Source: Limnomonas spitsbergensis (taxonomy: Eukaryota; Chlorophyta; Chlorophyceae; Chlamydomonadales). From it: 64,000 nucleotides of DNA. The translations under genes were made by a program, and so were the position numbers. Under the pieces are notes generated by a model that was not told where the DNA came from, made no database searches, and saw only the letters and a program-made list of their open reading frames with translations. Location of the stretch: contig JAYJMM010000087.1 in NCBI GenBank assembly GCA_037349105.1, forward strand, positions 1,173,501 to 1,237,500, given 5' to 3'. This document shows, in pieces, positions 42,801 through 55,700 of this stretch. Each line of letters opens with the position of its first letter. Position 1 is the first letter of the stretch.

Positions 42801-45800
42801 GGTATGTGGTGCCAGGTGTGTGGTGCCAGGTGTGTGGTGCCAGGTGTGTGGTGCCAGGTGTGTGGTGCCAGGTGTGTGGTGCCAGGTGTGTGGTGCCAGG
42901 TGTGTGGTGTCAGGTGTGTGGTGCCAGGTGTGTGGTGCCAGGTGTGTGGTGCCAGGTGTGTGGTGCCAGGTGTGTGGTGCCAGGTGTGTGGTGCCAGGTG
43001 TGTGGTGCCAGGTGTGTGGTGCCAGGTGTGTGGTGCCAGGTGTGTGGTGCCAGGTGTGTGGTGCCAGGTGTGTGGTGCCAGGTGTGTGGTGTCAGGTGTG
43101 TGGTGCCAGGTGTGTGGTGCCAGGTGTGTGGTGCCAGGTGTGTGGTGCCAGGTATGTGGTGCCAGGTGTGTGGTGCCAGGTGTGTGGTGCCAGGTGTATG
43201 GTGCCAGGTATGTGGTGCCAGGTGTGTGGTGCCAGGTGTGTGGTGCCAGGTGTGTGGTGTCAGGTGTGTGGTGCCAGGTGTGTGGTGCCAGGTGTGTGGT
43301 GCCAGGTGTGTGGTGCCAGGTGTGTGGTGCCAGGTGTGTGGTGTCAGGTGTGTGGTGTCAGGTGTGTGGTGCCAGGTGTGTGGTGTCAGGTGTGTGGTGA
43401 CATGTGTGTGGTGCCAGGTGTGTGGTGCCAGGTGTGTGGTGCCAGGTGTGTGGTGCCAGGTGCGTGGTGCCAGGTGTGTGGTGCCAGGTGCGTGGTGCCA
43501 GGTGCGTGGTGCCAGGTGTGTGGTGCCATGTGCGTGGTGCCAGGTGTGTGGTGCCAGGTGTGTGGTGCCAGGTGTGTGGTGCCAGGTGTGTGGTGCCAGG
43601 TGTGTGGTGACATGTGTGTGGTGTCAGGTGTGTGGTGACATGTGTGTGGTGCCAGGTGTGTGGTGCCAGGTGTGTGGTGCCATGTGTGTGGTGACATGTG
43701 TGTGGTGCCAGGTGTGTGGTGCCAGGTGTGTGGTGCCAGGTGTGTGGTGCCAGGTGTGTGGTGCCAGGTGTGTGGTGACATGTGTGTGGTGCCAGGTGTG
43801 TGGTGCCATGTGTGTGGTGCCAGGTGTGTGGTGCCAGGTGTGTGGTGCCAGGTGTGTGGTGCCAGGTGTGTGGTGTCAGGTGTGTGGTGTCAGGTGCGTG
43901 GTGCCAGGTGTGTGGTGCCAGGTGCGTGGTGCCAGGTGTGTGGTGCCAGGTGTGTGGTGCCAGGTGCGTGGTGCCAGGTGTGTGGTGCCAGGTGTGTGGT
44001 GCCAGGTGTGTGGTGCCATGTGTGTGGTGCCAGGTGCGTGGTGCCAGGTGTGTGGTGCCAGGTGCGTGGTGCCAGGTGTGTGGTGTCAGGTGTGTGGTGC
44101 CAGGTGCGTGGTGCCAGGTGTGTGGTGCCAGGTGTGTGGTGCCAGGTGTGTGGTGCCAGGTGTGTGGTGCCAGGTGTGTGGTGCCAGGTGTGTGGTGCCA
44201 GGTGTGTGGTGTCAGGTGTGTGGTGCCAGGTGTGTGGTGCCAGGTGTGTGGTGCCAGGTGTGTGGTGCCAGGTGTGTGGTGCCAGGTGCGTGGGTCCAGG
44301 TGTGTGGTGCCAGGTGTGTGGTGCCAGGTATGTGGTGCCAGGTGTGTGGTGCCAGGTGTGTGGTGCCAGGTGTGTGGTGCCAGGTGTGTGGTGCCAGGTA
44401 TGTGGTGCCAGGTGTGTGGTGCCAGGTGTGTGGTGTCAGGTGTGTGGTGCCAGGTGTGTGGTGCCAGGTGTGTGGTGCCAGGTATGTGGTGCCAGGTGTG
44501 TGGTGCCAGGTGTGTGGTGCCAGGTGTGTGGTGCCAGGTGTGTGGTGCCAGGTGTGTGGTGCCAGGTGTGTGGTGCCAGGTGTGTGGTGCCAGGTGTGTG
44601 GTGCCAGGTGTGTGGTGCCAGGTGCGTGGTGCCAGGTGTGTGGTGCCAGGTGTGTGGTGCCAGGTGTGTGGTGCCAGGTGTGTGGTGCCAGGTGCGTGGT
44701 GCCAGGTGTGTGGTGCCAGGTGTGTGGTGCCATGTGTGTGGTGTCAGGTGTGTGGTGCCAGGTGCGTGGTGCCAGGTGTGTGGTGCCAGGTGTGTGGTGC
44801 CAGGTGTGTGGTGCCAGGTGTGTGGTGACATGTGTGTGGTGCCAGGTGTGTGGTGCCAGGTGTGTGGTGCCAGGTGTGTGGTGCCAGGTGTGTGGTGCCA
44901 GGTGTGTGGTGCCAGGTGTGTGGTGCCAGGTGTGTGGTGTCAGGTGTGTGGTGCCAGGTGTGTGGTGCCAGGTATGTGGTGCCAGGTGTGTGGTGCCAGG
45001 TGTGTGGTGCCAGGTGCGTGGGTCCAGGTGTGTGGTGCCAGGTGTGTGGTGCCAGGTATGTGGTGCCAGGTGTGTGGTGCCAGGTGTGTGGTGCCAGGTG
45101 TGTGGTGCCAGGTGTGTGGTGCCAGGTATGTGGTGCCAGGTGTGTGGTGCCAGGTGTGTGGTGTCAGGTGTGTGGTGCCAGGTGTGTGGTGCCAGGTGTG
45201 TGGTGCCAGGTATGTGGTGCCAGGTGTGTGGTGCCAGGTGTGTGGTGCCAGGTGTGTGGTGCCAGGTATGTGGTGCCAGGTGTGTGGTGCCAGGTGTGTG
45301 GTGCCAGGTGTGTGGTGCCAGGTGTGTGGTGCCAGGTGTGTGGTGTCAGGTGTGTGGTGCCAGGTGTGTGGTGCCAGGTGTGTGGTGCCAGGTGTGTGGT
45401 GCCAGGTATGTGGTGCCAGGTGTGTGGTGCTAGGTGTGTGGTGCCAGGTGTATGGTGCCAGGTGTGTGGTGCCAGGTGTGTGGTGCCAGGTGTGTGGTGC
45501 CAGGTGTGTGGTGTCAGGTGTGTGGTGCCAGGTGTGTGGTGCCAGGTGTGTGGTGCCAGGTGTGTGGTGCCAGGTGTGTGGTGCCAGGTGTGTGGTGTCA
45601 GGTGTGTGGTGTCAGGTGTGTGGTGCCAGGTGTGTGGTGTCAGGTGTGTGGTGACATGTGTGTGGTGCCAGGTGTGTGGTGCCAGGTGTGTGGTGCCAGG
45701 TGTGTGGTGCCAGGTGCGTGGTGCCAGGTGTGTGGTGCCAGGTGCGTGGTGCCAGGTGCGTGGTGCCAGGTGTGTGGTGCCATGTGTGTGGTGCCAGGTG

Positions 45801-48800
45801 TGTGGTGCCAGGTGTGTGGTGCCAGGTGTGTGGTGCCAGGTGTGTGGTGCCAGGTGTGTGGTGACATGTGTGTGGTGTCAGGTGTGTGGTGACATGTGTG
45901 TGGTGCCAGGTGTGTGGTGCCAGGTGTGTGGTGCCAGGTGTGTGGTGACATGTGTGTGGTGCCAGGTGTGTGGTGCCAGGTGTGTGGTGCCAGGTGTGTG
46001 GTGCCAGGTGTGTGGTGCCAGGTGTGTGGTGACATGTGTGTGGTGCCAGGTGTGTGGTGCCATGTGTGTGGTGCCAGGTGTGTGGTGCCAGGTGCGTGGT
46101 GCCAGGTGTGTGGTGCCAGGTGTGTGGTGTCAGGTGTGTGGTGTCAGGTGCGTGGTGCCAGGTGTGTGGTGCCAGGTGCGTGGTGCCAGGTGTGTGGTGC
46201 CAGGTGTGTGGTGCCAGGTGCGTGGTGCCAGGTGTGTGGTGCCAGGTGTGTGGTGCCAGGTGTGTGGTGCCATGTGTGTGGTGCCAGGTGCGTGGTGCCA
46301 GGTGTGTGGTGCCAGGTGCGTGGTGCCAGGTGTGTGGTGTCAGGTGTGTGGTGCCAGGTGCGTGGTGCCAGGTGTGTGGTGCCAGGTGTGTGGTGCCAGG
46401 TGTGTGGTGCCAGGTGTGTGGTGCCAGGTGTGTGGTGCCAGGTGTGTGGTGCCAGGTGTGTGGTGTCAGGTGTGTGGTGCCAGGTGTGTGGTGCCAGGTG
46501 TGTGGTGCCAGGTGTGTGGTGCCAGGTGTGTGGTGCCAGGTGCGTGGGTCCAGGTGTGTGGTGCCAGGTGTGTGGTGCCAGGTATGTGGTGCCAGGTGTG
46601 TGGTGCCAGGTGTGTGGTGCCAGGTGTGTGGTGCCAGGTGTGTGGTGCCAGGTGTGTGGTGCCAGGTGTGTGGTGCCAGGTGTGTGGTGTCAGGTGTGTG
46701 GTGCCAGGTGTGTGGTGCCAGGTGTGTGGTGCCAGGTGTGTGGTGCCAGGTGTGTGGTGCCAGGTGTGTGGTGCCAGGTGTGTGGTGCCAGGTATGTGGT
46801 GCCAGGTGTGTGGTGCCAGGTGTGTGGTGCCAGGTGTGTGGTGCCAGGTGTGTGGTGCCAGGTGTGTGGTGTCAGGTGTGTGGTGCCAGGTGTGTGGTGC
46901 CAGGTGTGTGGTGCCAGGTGTGTGGTGCCAGGTATGTGGTGCCAGGTGTGTGGTGCTAGGTGTGTGGTGCCAGGTGTATGGTGCCAGGTATGTGGTGCCA
47001 GGTGTGTGGTGCCAGGTGTGTGGTGCCAGGTGTGTGGTGTCAGGTGTGTGGTGCCAGGTGTGTGGTGCCAGGTGTGTGGTGCCAGGTGTGTGGTGTCAGG
47101 TATGTGGTGTCAGGTGTGTGGTGCCAGGTGTGTGGTGCCAGGTGTGTGGTGCCAGGTGTGTGGTGCCAGGTGTGTGGTGCCAGGTGTGTGGTGCCAGGTA
47201 TGTGGTGCCAGGTGTGTGGTGCCAGGTGTGTGGTGCCAGGTGTGTGGTGCCAGGTGTGTGGTGCAAGGTGTGTGGTGCCAGGTGTGTGGTGCCAGGTGTG
47301 TGGTGCCAGGTATGTGGTGTCAGGTGTGTGGTGTCAGGTGTGTGGTTCCAGGTGTGTGGTTCCAGGTATGTGGTGCCAGGTGTGTGGTGCCAGGTGTGTG
47401 GTGCCAGGTGTGTGGTGCCAAGTGTGTGGTGTCAGGTGTGTGGTGTCAGGTGTGTGGTGCCAGGTGTGTGGTGACAGGTAAGTGGTGCCAGGTGTGTGGT
47501 GCAAGGTGTGTGGTGCCAGGTGTGTGGTGCCAGGTGCGTGGTGCCAGGTGTGTGGTGCCAGGTGCGTGGTGCCAGGTGTGTGGTGCCAGGTGTGTGGTGC
47601 CAGGTGTGTGGTGCCATGTGTGTGGTGCCATGTGTGTGGTGCTAGGTGTGTGGTGCCAGGTGTGTGGTGCCAGGTGTGTGGTGTCAGGTGTGTGGTGCCA
47701 GGTGTGTGGTGCCAGGTGTGTGGTGCCAGGTGTGTGGTGCCAGGTGTGTGGTGTCAGGTGTGTGGTGCCAGGTGTGTGGTGTCAGGTGTGTGGTGCCAGG
47801 TGTGTGGTGCCAGGTGTGTGGTGCCAGGTGTGTGGTGCCAGGTGTGTGGTGCCAGGTGTGTGGTGCCAGGTGTGTGGTGCCAGGTGTGTGGTGCCAGGTA
47901 TGTGGTGCCGGGTATGTGGTGCCAGGTGTGTGGTGCCAGGTGTGTGGTGCCAGGTGTGTGGTGCCAGTTGTGTGGTGCCAGGTGTGTGGTGCCAGGTGTG
48001 TGGTGCCAGGTGTGTGGTGCCAGGTGTGTGGTGCCAGGTGTGTGGTGCCAGGTGTGTGGTGCCAGGTGTGTGGTGCCAGGTGTGTGGTGCCAGGTGTGTG
48101 GTGCCAGGTGTGTGGTGCCAGGTGTGTGGTGTCAGGTGTGTGGTGCCAGGTGTGTGGTGCCAGGTGTGTGGTGCCAGGTGTGTGGTGCCAGGTGTGTGGT
48201 GCCAGGTGCGTGGGTCCAGGTGTGTGGTGCCAGGTGTGTGGTGCCAGGTATGTGGTGCCAGGTGTGTGGTGCCAGGTGTGTGGTGCCAGGTGTGTGGTGC
48301 CAGGTGTGTGGTGCCAGGTATGTGGTGCCAGGTGTGTGGTGCCAGGTGTGTGGTGTCAGGTGTGTGGTGCCAGGTGTGTGGTGCCAGGTGTGTGGTGCCA
48401 GGTATGTGGTGTCAGGTGTGTGGTGCCAGGTGTGTGGTGCCAGGTGTGTGGTGCCAGGTATGTGGTGCCAGGTGTGTGGTGCCAGGTGTGTGGTGCCAGG
48501 TGTGTGGTGCCAGGTGTGTGGTGCCAGGTGTGTGGTGTCAGGTGTGTGGTGCCAGGTGTGTGGTGCCAGGTGTGTGGTGCCAGGTGTGTGGTGCCAGGTA
48601 TGTGGTGCCAGGTGTGTGGTGCTAGGTGTGTGGTGCCAGGTGTATGGTGCCAGGTATGTGGTGCCAGGTGTGTGGTGCCAGGTGTGTGGTGCCAGGTGTG
48701 TGGTGTCAGGTGTGTGGTGCCAGGTGTGTGGTGCCAGGTGTGTGGTGCCAGGTGTGTGGTGCCAGGTGTGTGGTGCCAGGTGTGTGGTGTCAGGTGTGTG

Positions 48801-49700
48801 GTGTCAGGTGTGTGGTGCCAGGTGTGTGGTGTCAGGTGTGTGGTGACATGTGTGTGGTGCCAGGTGTGTGGTGCCAGGTGTGTGGTGCCAGGTGTGTGGT
48901 GCCAGGTGCGTGGTGCCAGGTGTGTGGTGCCAGGTGCGTGGTGCCAGGTGCGTGGTGCCAGGTGTGTGGTGCCATGTGCGTGGTGCCAGGTGTGTGGTGC
49001 CAGGTGTGTGGTGCCAGGTGTGTGGTGCCAGGTGTGTGGTGCCAGGTGTGTGGTGACATGTGTGTGGTGTCAGGTGTGTGGTGACATGTGTGTGGTGCCA
49101 GGTGTGTGGTGCCAGGTGTGTGGTGCCAGGTGTGTGGTGACATGTGTGTGGTGCCAGGTGTGTGGTGCCAGGTGTGTGGTGCCAGGTGTGTGGTGCCAGG
49201 TGTGTGGTGCCAGGTGTGTGGTGACATGTGTGTGGTGCCAGGTGTGTGGTGCCAGGTGTGTGGTGCCAGGTGTGTGGTGCCAGGTGCGTGGTGCCAGGTG
49301 TGTGGTGCCAGGTGTGTGGTGCCAGGTGTGTGGTGTCAGGTGTGTGGTGCCAGGTGTGTGGTGCCAGGTGCGTGGTGCCAGGTGTGTGGTGCCAGGTGTG
49401 TGGTGCCAGGTGCGTGGTGCCAGGTGTGTGGTGCCAGGTGTGTGGTGCCAGGTGTGTGGTGCCAGGTGTGTGGTGCCAGGTGCGTGGTGCCAGGTGTGTG
49501 GTGCCAGGTGTGTGGTGCCATGTGTGTGGTGTTAGGTGTGTGGTGCCAGGTGCGTGGTGCCAGGTGTGTGGTGCCAGGTGTGTGGTGCCAGGTGTGTGGT
49601 GCCAGGTGTGTGGTGACATGTGTGTGGTGCCAGGTGTGTGGTGCCAGGTGTGTGGTGCCAGGTGTGTGGTGCCAGGTGTGTGGTGCCAGGTGTGTGGTGC
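36830..49700 (+). repeat. Array block F: higher-order repeat marked by gcgtgggtcc and gacaggtaagtgg
   Basis: The variant gcgtgggtcc occurs at 38002, 39514, 41180, 42762, 44288, 45016, 46542 and 48208. Spacings are 1512, 1666, 1582, 1526, 728, 1526 and 1666 bp, all multiples of 14. The variant gacaggtaagtgg occurs at about 37271, 40449 and 47477 (3,178 and 7,028 bp apart). Units with tatgg are concentrated here and nearly absent elsewhere. Confidence 0.88.
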
Positions 49701-52700
49701 CATGTGTGTGGTGTCAGGTGTGTGGTGCCAGGTGTGTGGTGCCAGGTGTGTGGTGCCAGGTGTGTGGTGACATATGTGTGGTGCCAGGTGTGTGGTGTCA
49801 GGTGTGTGGTGCCAGGTGTGTGGTGCCAGGTGTGTGGTGCCAGGTGTGTGGTGCCAGGTGTGTGGTGCCAGGTGCGTGGTGCCAGGTGCGTGGTGCCAGG
49901 TGTGTGGTGCCAGGTGCGTGGTGCCAGGTGTGTGGTGCCAGGTGTGTGGTGTCAGGTGTGTGGTGCCAGGTGTGTGGTGTCAGGTGTGTGGTGCCAGGTG
50001 TGTGGTGCCAGGTGTGTGGTGCCAGGTGCGTGGTGCCAGGTGCGTGGTGCCAGGTGTGTGGTGCCAGGTGCGTGGTGCCAGGTGTGTGGTGCCAGGTGCG
50101 TGGTGCCAGGTGTGTGGTGCCAGGTGTGTGGTGCCAGGTGCGTGGTGCCAGGTGCGTGGTGCCAGGTGTGTGGTGCCAGGTGCGTGGTGCCAGGTGTGTG
50201 GTGCCAGGTGTGTGGTGCCAGGTGCGTGGTGCCAGGTGTGTGGTGCCAGGTGCGTGGTGCCAGGTGTGTGGTGCCAGGTGTGTGGTGCCAGGTGTGTGGT
50301 GTCAGGTGTGTGGTGCCAGGTGTGTGGTGTCATGTGTGTGGTGCCAGGTGTGTGGTGCCAGGTGTGTGGTGACATGTGTGTGGTGCCAGGTGTGTGGTGC
50401 CAGGTGTGTGGTGCCAGGTGTGTGGTGTCATGTGTGTGGTGCCAGGTGTGTGGTGTCAGGTGCGTGGTGCCAGGTGTGTGGTGCCATGTGTGTGGTGTCA
50501 GGTGTGTGGTGCCAGGTGTGTGGTGTCAGGTGTGTGGTGTCAGGTGTGTGGTGCCAGGTGTGTGGTGCCAGGTGTGTGGTGCCAGGTGTGTGGTGACATG
50601 TGTGTGGTGCCAGGTGTGTGGTGCCAGGTGTGTGGTGCCAGGTGTGTGGTGACATGTGTGTGGTGACATGTGTGTGGTGCCAGGTGTGTGGTGCCAGGTG
50701 TGTGGTGCCAGGTGTGTGGTGCCAGGTGCGTGGTGCCAGGTGCGTGGTGCCAGGTGTGTGGTGCCAGGTGCGTGGTGCCAGGTGTGTGGTGCCATGTGTG
50801 TGGTGACATGTGTGTGGTGACATGTGTGTGGTGCCAGGTGTGTGGTGCCAGGTGTGTGGTGCCAGGTGTGTGGTTCCAGGTGTGTGGTGTCAGGTGTGTG
50901 GTGCCAGGTGTGTGGTGCCAGGTGTGTGGTGCCAGGTGTGTGGTGCCAGGTGTGTGGTGCCAGGTGTGTGGTGCCAGGTGTGTGGTGTCATGTGTGTGGT
51001 GCCAGGTGTGTGGTGTCAGGTGTGTGGTGCCAGGTGTGTGGTGCCAGGTGTGTGGTGTCAGGTGTGTGGTGCCAGGTGTGTGGTGCCAGGTGTGTGGTGA
51101 CAGGTGTGTGGTGCCAGGTGTGTGGTGACATGTGTGTGGTGTCAGGTGTGTGGTGTCAGGTGTGTGGTGCCAGGTGTGTGGTGTCAGGTGTGTGGTGCCA
51201 GGTGTGTGGTGACAGGTGTGTGGTGTCGGGTGTGTGGTGCCAGGTGTGTGGTGCCAGGTGTGTGGTGCCAGGTGTGTGGTGCCGGGTGTGTGGTGCCAGG
51301 TGTGTGGTGCCAGGTGTGTGGTGTCAGGTGTGTGGTGCCAGTTGTGTGGTTCCAGGTGTGTGGTGTCAGGTGTGTGGTGCCAGGTGTGTGGTGCCAGGTG
51401 TGTGGTGTCAGGTGTGTGGTGCCAGGTGTGTGGTGTCAGGTGTGTGGTGTCAGGTGTGTGGTGCCAGGTGTGTGGTGACATGTGTGTGGTGTCAGGTGTG
51501 TGGTGACATGTGTGTGGTGCCAGGTGTGTGGTGACATGTGTGTGGTGTCAGGTGTGTGGTGACATGTGTGTGGTGCCAGGTGTGTGGTGCCAGGTGTGTG
51601 GTGCCATGTGTGTGGTGCCAGGTGCGTGGTGCCAGGTGTGTGGTGCCAGGTGCGTGGTGCCAGGTGCGTGGTGCCAGGTGCGTGGTGCCAGGTGTGTGGT
51701 GCTAGGTGTGTGGTGCCAGGTGTGTGGTGCCAGGTGTGTGGTGTCAGGTGTGTGGTGCCAGGTGTGTGGTGCCAGGTGTGTGGTGCCAGGTGTGTGGTGC
51801 CAGGTGTGTGGTGCCAGGTGTGTGGTGCCAGGTGTGTGGTGCCAGGTGTGTGGTGACATGTGTGTGGTGCCAGGTGTGTGGTGCCAGGTGTGTGGTGCCA
51901 GGTGTGTGGTGCCAGGTGCGTGGTGCCAGGTGTGTGGTGCCAGGTGTGTGGTGCCAGGTGTGTGGTGTCAGGTGCGTGGTGCCAGGTGTGTGGTGCCAGG
52001 TGCGTGGTGCCAGGTGTGTGGTGCCAGGTGTGTGGTGCCACGTGCGTGGTGCCAGGTGTGTGGTGCCAGGTGTGTGGTGCCAGGTGTGTGGTGCCAGGTG
52101 CGTGGTGCCAGGTGTGTGGTGCCAGGTGTGTGGTGCCATGTATGTGGTGTCAGGTGTGTGGTGCCAGGTGCGTGGTGCCAGGTGTGTGGTGCCAGGTGTG
52201 TGGTGCCATGTGTGTGGTGTCAGGTGTGTGGTGCCAGGTGCGTGGTGCCAGGTGTGTGGTGCCAGGTGTGTGGTGACATGTGTGTGGTGCCAGGTGCGTG
52301 GTGCCATGTGTGTGGTGCCAGGTGTGTGGTGACATGTGTGTGGTGCCAGGTGCGTGGTGCCAGGTGTGTGGTGCCAGGTGTGTGGTGCCAGGTGTGTGGT
52401 GCCAGGTGTGTGGTGCCAGGTGTGTGGTGCCAGGTGTGTGGTGCCAGGTGTGTGGTGCCAGGTGTGTGGTGCCAGGTGTGTGGTGCCAGGTGTGTGGTGC
52501 CAGGTGTGTGGTGCCAGGTGTGTGGTGCCAGGTGTGTGGTGCCAGGTGTGTGGTGCCAGGTGCGTGGTGCCAGGTGCGTGGTGCCAGGTGCGTGGTGCCA
52601 GGTGCGAGGTGCCAGGTGTGTGGTGCCAGGTGTGTGGTGTCAGGTGTGTGGTGCCAGGTGTGTGGTGTCATGTGTGTGGTGCCAGGTGCGTGGTGCCAGG

Positions 52701-55700
52701 TGTGTGGTGCCAGGTGTGTGGTGCCAGGTGCGTGGTGCCAGGTGTGTGGTGCCAGGTGTGTGGTGCCAGGTGTGTGGTGCCAGGTGTGTGGTGCCAGGTG
52801 TGTGGTGCCAGGTGTGTGGTGCCAGGTGTGTGGTGCCAGGTGTGTGGTGCCAGGTGTGTGGTGCCAGGTGCGTGGTGCCAGGTGTGTGGTGCCAGGTGTG
52901 TGGTGCCAGGTGTGTGGTGCCATGTGTGTGGTGCCAGGTATGTGGTGCCAGGTGTGTGGTGCCAGGTGTGTGGTGCCAGGTGTGTGGTGCCAGGTGTGTG
53001 GTGCCAGGTGCGTGGTGCCAGGTGCGTGGTGCCAGGTGTGTGGTGCCAGGTGCGTGGTGCCAGGTGTGTGGTGCCAGGTGTGTGGTGTCAGGTGTGTGGT
53101 GTCAGGTGTGTGGTGCCAGGTGTGTGGTGCCAGGTGTGTGGTGCCAGGTGCGTGGTGCCAGGTGCGTGGTGCCAGGTGTGTGGTGCCAGGTGCGTGGTGC
53201 CAGGTGTGTGGTGCCAGGTGCGTGGTGCCAGGTGTGTGGTGCCAGGTGTGTGGTGCCAGGTGCGTGGTGCCAGGTGCGTGGTGCCAGGTGTGTGGTGCCA
53301 GGTGCGTGGTGCCAGGTGTGTGGTGCCAGGTGTGTGGTGCCAGGTGCGTGGTGCCAGGTGTGTGGTGCCAAGTGCGTGGTGCCAGGTGTGTGGTGCCAGG
53401 TGTGTGGTGCCAGGTGTGTGGTGCCAGGTGTGTGGTGCCAGGTGTGTGGTGCCAGGTGTGTGGTGTCAGGTGTGTGGTGCCAGGTGTGTGGTGCCAGGTG
53501 TGTGGTGTCAGGTGCGTGGTGCCAGGTGTGTGGTGCCAGGTGTGTGGTGCCAGGTGTGTGGTGCCAGGTGTGTGGTGACATGTGTGTGGTGCCAGGTGTG
53601 TGGTGCCAGGTGTGTGGTGCCAGGTGTGTGGTGCCAGGTGTGTGGTGCCAGGTGTGTGGTGCCAGGTATGTGGTGCCAGGTGTGTGGTGCCAGGTGTGTG
53701 GTGCCAGGTGTGTGGTGCCAGGTGTGTGGTGCCAGGTGCGTGGTGCCAGGTGCGTGGTGCCAGGTGTGTGGTGCCAGGTGCGTGGTGCCAGGTGTGTGGT
53801 GCCAGGTGTGTGGTGTCAGGTGTGTGGTGCCAGGTGTGTGGTGTCAGGTGTGTGGTGCCAGGTGCGTGGTGCCAGGTGTGTGGTGCCAGGTGTGTGGTGC
53901 CAGGTGCGTGGTGCCAGGTGTGTGGTGCCAGGTGTGTGGTGCCAGGTGTGTGGTGCCAGGTGTGTGGTGCCGGGTATGTGGTGCCAGGTGTGTGGTGCCA
54001 GGTGTGTGGTGCCAGGTGTGTGGTGCCAGGTGTGTGGTGCCAGGTGTGTGGTGCCAGGTGTGTGGTGCCAGGTGTGTGGTGCCAGGTGTGTGGTGCCAGG
54101 TGTGTGGTGCCAGGTATGTGGTGCCAGGTGTGTGGTGCCAGGTGTGTGGTGCCAGGTGTGTGGTGCCAGGTGTGTGGTGCCAGGTACGTGGTGCCAGGTG
54201 CGTGGTGCCAGGTGTGTGGTGCCAGGTGCGTGGTGCCAGGTGTGTGGTGCCAGGTGTGTGGTGCCAGGTGTGTGGTGCCAGGTGTGTGGTGCCAGGTGTG
54301 TGGTGCCAGGTGCGTGGTGCCAGGTGCGTGGTGCCAGGTGTGTGGTGCCAGGTGCGTGGTGCCAGGTGTGTGGTGCCAGGTGTGTGGTGCCAGGTGTGTG
54401 GTGCCAGGTGTGTGGTGCCAGGTGCGTGGTGCCAGGTGCGTGGTGCCAGGTGTGTGGTGCCAGGTGTGTGGTGCCAGGTGTGTGGTGCCAGGTGTGTGGT
54501 GCCAGGTGCGTGGTGCCAGGTGTGTGGTGCCAGGTGCGTGGTGCCAGGTGTGTGGTGCCAGGTGTGTGGTGACAGGTGTGTGGTGCCAGGTGTGTGGTGC
54601 CAGGTGTGTGGTGTCAGGTGTGTGGTGCCAGGTGTGTGGTGCCATGTGTGTGGTGTCAGGTGCGTGGTGCCAGGTGTGTGGTGCCAGGTGTGTGGTGCCA
54701 GGTGTGTGGTGCCAGGTGTGTGGTGCCAGGTGTGTGGTGCCAGGTGTGTGGTGCCAGGTGTGTGGTGCCAGGTGTGTGGTGCCAGGTGTGTGGTGCCAGG
54801 TGTGTGGTGCCAGGTGCGTGGTGCCAGGTGCGTGGTGCCAGGTGTGTGGTGCCAGGTGCGTGGTGCCAGGTGCGTGGTGCCAGGTGTGTGGTGTCAGGTG
54901 TGTGGTGCCAGGTGTGTGGTGTCAGGTGTGTGGTGCCAGGTGCGTGGTGCCAGGTGTGTGGTGCCAGGTGTGTGGTGCCAGGTGCGTGGTGCCAGGTGTG
55001 TGGTGCCAGGTGTGTGGTGCCAGGTGTGTGGTGCCAGGTGTGTGGTGCCAGGTGTGTGGTGCCAGGTGTGTGGTGCCAGGTGTGTGGTGCCAGGTGTGTG
55101 GTGCCAGGTGTATGGTGCCAGGTGCGTGGTGCCAGGTGTGTGGTGCCAGGTGTGTGGTGCCAGGTGTGTGGTGCCAGGTGTGTGGTGCCAGGTATGTGGT
55201 GCCAGGTGTGTGGTGCCAGGTGTGTGGTGCCAGGTGTGTGGTGCCAGGTGTGTGGTGCCAGGTGCGTGGTGCCAGGTGCGTGGTGCCAGGTGTGTGGTGC
55301 CAGGTGCGTGGTGCCAGGTGTGTGGTGCCAGGTGTGTGGTGTCAGGTGTGTGGTGCCAGGTGTGTGGTGTCAGGTGTGTGGTGCCAGGTGTGTGGTGCCA
55401 GGTGTGTGGTGCCAGGTGCGTGGTGCCAGGTGCGTGGTGCCAGGTGTGTGGTGCCAGGTGCGTGGTGCCAGGTGTGTGGTGCCAGGTGCGTGGTGCCAGG
55501 TGTGTGGTGCCAGGTGTGTGGTGCCAGGTGCGTGGTGCCAGGTGCGTGGTGCCAGGTGTGTGGTGCCAGGTGCGTGGTGCCAGGTGTGTGGTGCCAGGTG
55601 TGTGGTGCCAGGTGCGTGGTGCCAGGTGTGTGGTGCCAGGTGCGTGGTGTCAGGTGTGTGGTGCCAGGTGTGTGGTGCCAGGTGTGTGGTGCCAGGTGTG

